In this document: positions 58,105-64,000 of the stretch, piece after piece
Layout of the letters: each line of letters starts with the position of its first letter
How positions within the stretch are numbered: position 1 is the first letter of the stretch
Assembly (NCBI RefSeq): GCF_003721435.2
Contig: NZ_CP054585.1
Location: 1,674,001 to 1,738,000 of the forward strand
Length of the DNA stretch: 64,000 nucleotides
Source: Halorubrum sp. CBA1229
GTDB taxonomy: Archaea > Halobacteriota > Halobacteria > Halobacteriales > Haloferacaceae
Reading direction: 5' to 3'
Program-made: the position numbers and the translations under genes
The notes under the pieces: model-generated
The model's database searches: none
Seen by the model: the letters and a program-made list of their open reading frames with translations, nothing else
What the model was told of the DNA's origin: nothing

Positions 58105-59262
58105 ATGACAGCGTTCGACATCGTCGACGCGGCCGCGATCCGCGACGGGCGGGCGACGGACGCGTACTTCGATCAGACCGTGGCCGCGCTGGAGGGCGCC
58201 GACCGGAACCCGCGGGTCGTCGCCGAGGTGACCGCCGACCAGTTCCCGGACGGCGACTTCGAGCTGCTCGCCGGAGTCAAGGACGCGGTCGCGCTCTTGG
58301 AGGGCCGCGACGTCGACGTCGACGCGATCCCCGAGGGGCGCCTGTTCGACGGCGGGCCGGTGATGCGGATCGAGGGGCCGTACCTGGCCTTCGCGCGGCT
58401 GGAGACGTCGCTTTTGGGCTTCCTCTCGCACGCCTCCGGGATGGCGACCGCCGCGCTCGACTGCCGCGTCGCCGCCCCGGAGTCGTCGGTGCTCTCCTTC
58501 GGCGCGCGCCACGTCCACCCCGCCATGACGGCGGCGGTCGAGCGCTCCGCGCTGGTGGGCGGCTTCGACGGCTTCTCGCACGTCGCCGCCGGCGACCTGC
58601 TCGGCCGGGAGGCGTCGGGGACGATGCCGCACGCCCTCTCCATCTGCTTCGGCCGCGGCGAGCAGGAGGCCGCGTGGCGCGCCTTCGACGAGGCCGCCGA
58701 CGAGTCGGTGCCGCGGATCGCCCTCTGTGACACCTACTCCGACGAGGTGGACGAGACGCTCCGGGCGGTCGCGGCGCTCGGCGACCGGATCGACGGCGTC
58801 CGGCTCGACACCACCGGATCGCGGCGCGGCGACTTCCGGCACATCGCCCGCGAGGTCGGGTGGGAGCTCGACGCCCGGGGCCACGGGGACGTCGACGTGT
58901 ACGTCTCCGGCGGGCTCGGTCCCGCCGACCTCCGCGAGCTGCGCGACGTCGTCGACGGCTTCGGCGTGGGCGGGTACGTCTCCAACGCCGACCCCGTGGA
59001 CTTCGCGCTCGACATCGTCACCGTCGAGGGCGAGCCGGCCGCGAAGCGCGGCAAGCTTTCGGGGGCGAAGGCCGTCTACCGCACCGCCGACGGCGCGCAC
59101 GCGGTCGGGCTCGCGGACCGCTCGGGCCCCGAGGACGCCGAGTCGCTCATGGAGCCGGTGATCCGCGACGGCGAGGTCGTCGCCGACGACGTGGTCGACC
59201 TCGCGACCGCGACCGAGCGGGCGCTCGCGGACGCGGAGGCGGTCGGCTACGGGACCGAGTAG
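58105..59262 (+). CDS. Nicotinate phosphoribosyltransferase
   Basis: 385 residues, short archaeal type. Conserved pieces: RDGRATDAYFDQTVAAL, FDGGPVMRIEGPY, SFGARHVHPAMT, GTMPHALSICF, LCDTYSDEVDETL, GVRLDTTGSRRGDFRHI and VSGGLGPADL. It makes nicotinate mononucleotide from nicotinate and PRPP in NAD salvage, consistent with the nicotinamidase-like gene at 51.8 kb. ATG 58105 is chosen because family homology begins there. A 23-nt tandem repeat straddles its stop. Confidence 0.93.
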   Translation: MTAFDIVDAAAIRDGRATDAYFDQTVAALEGADRNPRVVAEVTADQFPDGDFELLAGVKDAVALLEGRDVDVDAIPEGRLFDGGPVMRIEGPYLAFARLETSLLGFLSHASGMATAALDCRVAAPESSVLSFGARHVHPAMTAAVERSALVGGFDGFSHVAAGDLLGREASGTMPHALSICFGRGEQEAAWRAFDEAADESVPRIALCDTYSDEVDETLRAVAALGDRIDGVRLDTTGSRRGDFRHIAREVGWELDARGHGDVDVYVSGGLGPADLRELRDVVDGFGVGGYVSNADPVDFALDIVTVEGEPAAKRGKLSGAKAVYRTADGAHAVGLADRSGPEDAESLMEPVIRDGEVVADDVVDLATATERALADAEAVGYGTE

Positions 59263-59323
59263 CGGTCAGTTGCCGGGTCGAATAGCGGTCGGCTGCGGGA
59301 CCGAATCGCGGTCGGCTACGCGG
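59241..59323. repeat. 23-nt tandem repeat across the nicotinate phosphoribosyltransferase stop
   Basis: Units at 59241-59263 (contains the stop), 59264-59286, 59287-59309 and a partial 59310-59323, each starting GGTCGGCT or GGTCAGTT. Units differ at a few positions, so the expansion is not brand-new. Confidence 0.85.
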
Positions 59324-59364
59324 CAGAGGAGGAGGAGACGTCAAAAGCGGGTCGCGGTCGGCCG

Positions 59365-59967
59365 TTACAGTTCCTCGACGGCGCCGCCGTCGGCGCGCTC
59401 TCGGAACACCTGGCCCTCGATGAGCGTCACCATCGTCTCGTCGTCCTCCCAGGCGTTCGGGGCGAGCTTCGCCTTCCGGCAGGCGCGCGAGAGGAACTCG
59501 GCGCCGGACCAGCCGTTCTCGACGGGGACCGTCGGGTAGAGCCAGCCGTGGGAGTTGCCGCCGTCGACGGCGACGCCGTGGGTGCCGACCTCCAGGTCGG
59601 CGAGGGGGTCGTTGGTGAGCACCGTGTTCGAGACGACGAACACGGAGACCGTGATGTTGTCGAGCTCCTTCGGCTCGACCTCCGAGCCGCAGGAGTCGCC
59701 GGAGGCGGCCTTGATCGCGGCCTCGACGATCGCGTGGCCGAGCTGGTCGGAGGTCTCCCACGCGCCGGCGCAGCCGCGCAGCCGGCCGCGGCCCCTGGTG
59801 GATTCCAGTCGAACGAACGCCCCGGTGCGGGCGTAGAACGCCTCGCGCATGCTGCCGGGTTGTTCACGTTGTCCGTGTCGGACGAACGACTCGACCGCCT
59901 CCCGCGCGAGTTCGACCGCTCGTGCACCGTCGTCGTACGACAGCTGAACGGTCTGAGCCTCGGACAT
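59365..59967 (-). CDS. AMMECR1-family protein
   Basis: 200 residues covering the whole AMMECR1 domain: GAFVRLESTRGRGRLRGCAGAWE, VEAAIKAASGD, ELDNITVSVFVVSNTVLTNDPL, VGTHGVAVDGGNSHGWLYPTVPVENGWSGAEFLSRACRKAKL. The LRGCAG signature is present. Universal in archaea and eukaryotes; function unresolved, possibly a redox or RNA-linked enzyme. Divergent from rnpB. Confidence 0.92.
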   Translation of the reverse strand: MSEAQTVQLSYDDGARAVELAREAVESFVRHGQREQPGSMREAFYARTGAFVRLESTRGRGRLRGCAGAWETSDQLGHAIVEAAIKAASGDSCGSEVEPKELDNITVSVFVVSNTVLTNDPLADLEVGTHGVAVDGGNSHGWLYPTVPVENGWSGAEFLSRACRKAKLAPNAWEDDETMVTLIEGQVFRERADGGAVEEL

Positions 59968-60139
59968 GATAGACCCTTACGTTGCTGACGACTTGAACGC
60001 TTCCCTTACGAGTCGGTCGCACGCCGCCCCCTCGAGAGGTCTCGCTCCCGTCTCCGATCGTCCCGGGCGGACTCCTGAGAACCCCGACCGGATCCGTGAC
60101 GATCCCGACCGAATCGCTTATTCGCGGTCGCGGCGAACG

Positions 60140-60465
60140 TCGGCCCGGACAGAGGGAGCCCGACTCCCGTGCCTCTGGCATGAGGAAAGTCCCCCCACCG
60201 GCCGGACAGGCGACCGGGCACACGCCCGGAGTCGGAGACGGCTGGCTCTGGAACAGCAACGACACCCCCCGCCCCGACCCGTGAGTCGAGCGAACCGACC
60301 CGCGAGGGAAGGGAGTTAACCCGACGAGGTTCGACGGGCGGGAACGGATGGAACGGCGAATCCTCGCCGGTGCAAGTCCGCGCCACAAGGTAGTCCGGCC
60401 ACGGCGCGGACGCTCAGCCGAATGTCGGGACGAACCGAAGGGGGCTTACTCCCCTCAGTCCGCTT
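60140..60465 (+). ncRNA. rnpB: RNase P RNA
   Basis: Archaeal type A RNase P RNA. Conserved regions are present in order: GAGGAAAGTCC near 60182 (CR I), the GGTGCAAGTCCGCGCC and GGCGCGGACGCTCAGCCGAATG region (about 60370-60425), and AACCGAAGGGGGCTTACTCC near 60433 (CR V). The 5' end (CGGAC, 60146) pairs with GTCCG (60458) as P1. A CTTATT box at 60117 gives a start near 60142. It is the catalytic subunit that trims tRNA 5' leaders. Ends are approximate. Confidence 0.93.
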
Positions 60466-60497
60466 CTACTCGGTAGTCGTGGGTGTCTGCGTTTGCG

Positions 60498-60667
60498 CTT
60501 TTATAAGTTGTATCGGCAGCCGCAGCGCGGTGACGGCCTCCAAAGCTCCAGTCGCTCGGTTATCGCAGTCGCTCCTACTGGTAACGCGACGACCACCTCC
60601 AAAGCCCCAGCCGCTCGTTTATACGTACTCGACGCCGGATCAACGGTGAACACCTCCAAAGCCCCAG
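60498..60667 (-). repeat. 57-nt tail units of element copy D
   Basis: Unit 1 spans 60611-60667 (57 nt), unit 2 is about 59 nt (60552-60610), unit 3 ends in CTTATAAAAG near 60498. All begin CTGGGGCTTTGGAGG or close to it on the minus strand and contain a TATAAA-like or equivalent AT box. Confidence 0.85.
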
Positions 60668-61003
60668 CCGCGAGGGCGGCGTACGCTCGCTGCGCTCCTC
60701 ACTCGGTCGCTCACTTCGTTCGCTCCCTCTTTGCGGTGCTTTCGTCGCCTACGCCGCCCTCGCGGCTGCCCCTTTGAGTCCAACCCCGCACAGCAACCGC
60801 TGGAAGACGTTCCTGCTCGCTTCGCTGCGCGGGCTGCGACTTCCATGCTCCCGCTCACTTCGTTCGCGGGACCGCAGCCTCACGCCTCCCCAGCCTCGCC
60901 GCGACGGCGCATATAAGCGCCGTCGCGGGCTCCCTCGCGCGTGCGATTCGCGGCCCGAAGGGCCGCTCACCGGCACGCGCCACCGCATCGTTTGTTTATA
61001 AAT
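60498..61003 (-). ncRNA. Dispersed structured-RNA element, copy D
   Basis: Minus strand, in the gap between rnpB and the CPBP gene. From the head: TTTATAAAC (60995-61003), GCGGTGGCGCG, P1 (60973-60980/60937-60944, 8 bp perfect), P2 with GAA loop on plus (60950-60956/60960-60966), GAGGGAG-type block, P3 of 12 bp (60899-60910/60917-60928), GAGGCTGGGGAGGCGTGAGG, the extra module shared with copy C, ACTCAAAGGGGC, P4 of 18 perfect bp (60666-60683/60750-60767) and GGGGCTTTGG. Three tail units follow to 60498. The tail meets rnpB head-on 33 nt past its 3' end. Confidence 0.65.
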
Positions 61004-61050
61004 AACCGCGTGGCCGCCGGCAGTACGACCGATTCGCGACGCTCTACTAT

Positions 61051-62004
61051 TTAAAAGGGGAGCAGCGCCGCGCTGCCGCCGGCCGCCTCTTGGATCTGGT
61101 CGCTGTAGGCGATCGTGATATACAGGATGGTGAAGATGACGGCGTTGTGGAGGCCGTGGAGCAGCGCCGGAACGACGAGGTTCTCGGTGTACTCGTACAC
61201 CGCGCCGAAGACGATGCTCGGGAGGAAGAGGATGGCGATGGTGGTGAGTCGCCCGGAGATGCCGCCCGTCAGTGCCATCACGTGGACGGCCGCGAAGATG
61301 GCCGAGGCGATCAGGATCGCGGGCGCCGGCGACAGCGTCTCCCGGAGCCGCCCCTGCACGACGCCGCGGTAGAGGATCTCCTCGGAGGGACCGATCACGA
61401 GGAACGACGCCGCGATGAGCAGGGGGATGATCGCGGGGTTCTGCATCGCCAGCTCGGCGCTCTGGTTCGAGGCGGTCTCGGTCCCGAGCTGCTGGATGAC
61501 GAGGGAGACGGCCATGATCGTGACCAGGATGAGCGCCCAGCTCCCGACGATCAGGCCGACTTCCTTCAGGCTCGGGCGCCGCACGCCGAGGTACGCGATG
61601 ATTCCGGCGCGGTCGAGCCCGCGCCACGTGAGGTAGACGATCGCCAGCCCGCCGAACGCGACGTACTGGCCCAGAATCAGCGTGATCACGAGGTTCGCGG
61701 CGAGCGGGAGCCCGCCCGTCACGGCGTTGAGGCCGAGCACCACCCCTCCGCTGAGCAGGGCGATCGCCGGACCGAGCACCCCGAGGATCAGGGCCGTGGC
61801 GACGGCGACGGCGACCCTCCGACCCCCGGCGCGGTCGGCCGCCGAGGAGGCGGTGTCGTCGCCGGTCTCCGGTCCGTCGGCGGTCGCCGGTCCGTCTCCG
61901 ATCTCCGGCCCGCCGCCGGTCGCGGTCGCGCCGTCTGCGGGCGGGCCGCCGTCCGGGGCGCCCGGCTCCCGTCGATTCCCGTCGTCGCTGGAGGGGTCAG
62001 CCAT
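61051..62004 (-). CDS. CPBP-family intramembrane metalloprotease
   Basis: 317 residues. Acidic N-terminal tail (1-75), then about seven to eight transmembrane helices. The family motifs EEILYRGVVQGRL and FAAVHVMAL supply the metal-binding Glu/His residues. It probably cleaves membrane-embedded substrates such as signal or leader peptides. Start ATG 62004 chosen; frame upstream is less conserved. Copy D of the element starts just past its stop on the same strand. Confidence 0.9.
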   Translation of the reverse strand: MADPSSDDGNRREPGAPDGGPPADGATATGGGPEIGDGPATADGPETGDDTASSAADRAGGRRVAVAVATALILGVLGPAIALLSGGVVLGLNAVTGGLPLAANLVITLILGQYVAFGGLAIVYLTWRGLDRAGIIAYLGVRRPSLKEVGLIVGSWALILVTIMAVSLVIQQLGTETASNQSAELAMQNPAIIPLLIAASFLVIGPSEEILYRGVVQGRLRETLSPAPAILIASAIFAAVHVMALTGGISGRLTTIAILFLPSIVFGAVYEYTENLVVPALLHGLHNAVIFTILYITIAYSDQIQEAAGGSAALLPF

Positions 62005-62098
62005 TATGCGGTGTACGGACCGACGCATAATAGGGCTGTTCGTGTCTCTCGGTTCCGGCGTCCGGGCGTCCGGGGGCCCAGTCTCGCCGCTCGCGCCC

Positions 62099-62644
62099 TC
62101 AGCGGTGCAGCAGCTCGTACCACAGCACGGCGGTCACGGCCCGGCCGTCGCGGAGCCCCTCGTCGACGACCGCTTCGAGCAGGTCGTCGTACGGGACCGT
62201 CTCGACCGCGATCGACTCGTTGTGGTCGAGGTCGCGCTCGGCCGTGGGCGTACAGCCCGTCGCGAGGAAGTGGTGGTGGACCGAGTCCGCCACCCCGTTC
62301 GTCGGCTCCACCGTCGTCAGGCGCTCGAAGGAGTCGGCCTCGTACCCCGTCTCCTCGGCGAGCTCGCGGGCGGCGGCCCGCTCGAGGTCGTCGGCGTCCC
62401 CCGGCTCGACCGTTCCGGCGGGGAGCCCGCGGTTGACCCGCCCGACCGCCTGCCGCCACTCGTCGATGACGACGACGTCGCCGTCGGGCGTCAGCGGGAG
62501 CACCACGACCGCCGGCGGCTCGTCGACGTAGTGGAACCCGTCGGTGTCGCCGTCCGGGAAGCGCACCTCGTCCCGGCGCACGTCGAAGCCGGGGCAGCGG
62601 TAGTCGATGTCGGTGTCGAGCGTCTCCCACGACAGATCGTCCAT
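62099..62644 (-). CDS. Nudix hydrolase (ADP-ribose pyrophosphatase-like)
   Basis: 181 residues. The Nudix box is GTVEPGDADDLERAAARELAEETGYEA (GX5EX7REUXEEXGU; the first Gly-Glu part is GTVEPGD). RFPDGDTDGFHYVDEPPAVVVLPLT and QAVGRVNRGLPAG resemble ADP-ribose pyrophosphatases. Start ATG 62644 (MDDLSWETLDTD). Confidence 0.9.
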   Translation of the reverse strand: MDDLSWETLDTDIDYRCPGFDVRRDEVRFPDGDTDGFHYVDEPPAVVVLPLTPDGDVVVIDEWRQAVGRVNRGLPAGTVEPGDADDLERAAARELAEETGYEADSFERLTTVEPTNGVADSVHHHFLATGCTPTAERDLDHNESIAVETVPYDDLLEAVVDEGLRDGRAVTAVLWYELLHR

Positions 62645-62694
62645 GCCTCGGCGTCGGCGCTCGGGCACCTAAATCCCCCCACTCCACGGGGGCG

Positions 62695-63150
62695 TCACTC
62701 GGTGGGAGGGTCCCGACGCCGGGCCCGAATCACCTCGACCGCTCGGACCGCGATCGCGCCGGCGACCCAGGCGAGCGTCCCCAGCGAGAGGGCCTCGACG
62801 CCGACGAAAGCGAGTCCGTCGGGTCCGAGGAACGCGGCGACGCGCTCGCCGAGGGGCCGACCGGACAGGCCCAGCAGGTAGTGGTCGGCGTTGTACCCGA
62901 GCAGCGCGCCGTAGACGGTCGCCCACGCGAGGGCCAGTCCGGCCCGTCGGTAGGCGAGGACCGCGGCCGCGAGGACGCCGACGATCGCGGCCTCGCCCGC
63001 GAGGAACACGACGCCGCCGGCGATCTTGAAGATCCCCAGCGCGTAGGCGGCGAAGACGCCCAGAAAGAGCAGCGGCGGGACGAGGAGCCGGTGTCGTCGG
63101 GGCGAGCCGTTCGGGTTCGAGCCGAGGAGGACGCGGCGAGCGAGGGACAT
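62695..63150 (-). CDS. Haloarchaeal four-helix membrane protein
   Basis: 151 residues: basic N terminus, four hydrophobic helices (about 22-45, 46-66, 70-90, 112-137) and a basic C terminus. No recognisable family motif. 50 nt from dinB on the same strand. Confidence 0.72.
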   Translation of the reverse strand: MSLARRVLLGSNPNGSPRRHRLLVPPLLFLGVFAAYALGIFKIAGGVVFLAGEAAIVGVLAAAVLAYRRAGLALAWATVYGALLGYNADHYLLGLSGRPLGERVAAFLGPDGLAFVGVEALSLGTLAWVAGAIAVRAVEVIRARRRDPPTE

Positions 63151-63200
63151 GTGTCCGGATCGCCGCGATCGCGTGATAAATCCACGCGCCGCCCTGACGC

Positions 63201-64000
63201 TCACTCCCAGTCGCCGAGCGACGCCTGCCCGTCGTCGCGTTCCGTCGCTCGCCGGGCCTCGCCCTCCTCCGCGTCGGCCTCGGCCGACTCCGCCGCGGCC
63301 GGCTCCCCGCCCACCCAGTCGGTGAGCTTCCCGCCGTCGCCGTCGGTGGCGGCCGACCGGGCGTCGGACGCGCCGTCGCGCTGGCTTACGCCGTCGCTCC
63401 TCCCGCCACCGGTCCCCCCTCCGTCCCCCGGCTCGAACCCCCCGAGGGTCGCCTGGTCGCTCTCGGCGAAGTCGAGGTTGGAGACGCGCACGCCGAGCTT
63501 GCGGACCCGGTCCCCGGCGAACTCCGCGAGGAGGTCGAACGCGACCGACTCCACGAGGTCGGGGTCGTCGACCGGTCCGGGGAGGCTCCGCGCTCGGGTG
63601 TTGACGTCGTAGGGGGGCTCGACCGCCTTGATCCCGATGGTCCGGTAGAGGCACCCCCGCTCGCGGGCCCGCCGCGCCACGTCGGCCGCCAGCGCCGCCA
63701 CCGTCTCGCGCTTCGTCTCCTCGTCGGCCGTCGGCGACAGCGACGACTCCCGCGAGAGGCTCTTCGGGAGCCCGGTCGGGGTGACCTCCCGGTCGTCGTC
63801 GCCGCGGGCGCGCCGGTGGAGCTCGGGGCCGCGCTCGCCCAGCTCGTCGGCGAGCCGGTCGGGGTCGGCCGCGGCGAGGTCGGCGGCGGTCTCGATCCCC
63901 ATCTCGGCGAGCGACCGCTCCGTCACGGGACCGACGCCGTGGATCTCGGCGGTCGGCAGCGGGGCGAGGAACGACTCGACCGAGCCGGGCGGGACGACCA
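63201..64000 (-). CDS. dinB: DNA polymerase IV (Y family), C-terminal part (partial)
   Basis: The frame runs in from the right edge: VVPPGSVESFLAPLPTAEIHGVGPVTERSLAEMGI (helix-hairpin-helix/thumb), KSLSRESSLSP (little-finger start), YRTIGIKAVEPPYDVNTRARSLP and RVRKLGVRVSNLDF. An acidic disordered tail ends QASLGDWE, a PCNA-interacting PIP-box form; DQATLGGF farther upstream looks like a second. It copies damaged DNA. The catalytic palm lies beyond the window. Confidence 0.93.
   Translation of the reverse strand, partial: VVPPGSVESFLAPLPTAEIHGVGPVTERSLAEMGIETAADLAAADPDRLADELGERGPELHRRARGDDDREVTPTGLPKSLSRESSLSPTADEETKRETVAALAADVARRARERGCLYRTIGIKAVEPPYDVNTRARSLPGPVDDPDLVESVAFDLLAEFAGDRVRKLGVRVSNLDFAESDQATLGGFEPGDGGGTGGGRSDGVSQRDGASDARSAATDGDGGKLTDWVGGEPAAAESAEADAEEGEARRATERDDGQASLGDWE

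Noticed and set aside
24341-61003. Insertion sequence or classical MITE for the dispersed element
   Set aside because: No terminal inverted repeats, no consistent target duplication and no transposase. Internal covarying helices argue for RNA selection rather than mere DNA mobility, although spread by some mobile process is still likely.

Overview
The window is haloarchaeal chromosome. GC is very high, predicted proteins are acidic, many starts look leaderless (TATA-like box 25-30 nt before the start codon), and many families are halophile-specific (HalOD1, haloarchaeal zinc ribbons, PGF-CTERM, halo-type dodecin). The style resembles Halorubrum or a relative; the genus is inference. I annotate 60 protein genes (two cut by the window edges), one 43-codon leader ORF, RNase P RNA, two inteins and four copies of a dispersed structured repeat.

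Layout: 1-6.4 kb holds a PepF end, a GlcG/HbpS-like protein, an M29 aminopeptidase, pheST and a HalOD1 protein. From 15.7 down to 6.4 kb (minus strand) runs one tight operon: mcm with two inteins, four small haloarchaeal proteins, a MinD/ParA ATPase and a degenerate M48-like protein. From 15.8 to 25.6 kb are nucleic-acid and translation genes (TRAM, Ski2/Hel308-like helicase, RimK-RimB fusion, NucS-like zinc-ribbon protein, tyrS, DUF460) and panB. From 25.7 to 32.5 kb are a HAD/acyl-CoA dehydrogenase pair, a HypE/PurM-like protein with AlaX, dodecin and IscA. From 32.7 to 42.5 kb is a sugar island: GH32, GH68, TrmB regulator and a complete carbohydrate ABC importer. From 42.7 to 52.4 kb are membrane proteins, MscS, hisD, phytoene synthase and an isochorismatase. 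From 52.6 to 56.2 kb is a metal island: HTH regulator, HMA chaperone, P1B ATPase, FmdE-like. From 56.3 kb to the end are a PGF-CTERM protein, nicotinate phosphoribosyltransferase, AMMECR1, rnpB, a CPBP protease, Nudix and the 3' part of dinB.

The most interesting signal is a 310-340 nt element present four times (about 24.35, 30.62, 48.89 kb on plus; 61.0 kb on minus), always between genes. Each copy has a TTATAAA box, a conserved head, the fixed blocks GAGGGAG / GAGGCTGGGGAGG / ACTCAAAGGGGC / GGGGCTTTGG, and four helices whose sequences differ between copies while remaining paired. That is the covariation expected of a structured RNA. The 3' ends carry one to three 57-nt tandem units that each include another TATA-like box. 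I do not recognise this family.

Other notable points: AT-rich codons next to the first mcm intein suggest co-conversion during homing; the second intein carries helix-turn-helix segments, one interrupting the Hint domain; a perfect 16-bp palindrome overlaps the trmB promoter; and several short direct duplications sit at gene ends.
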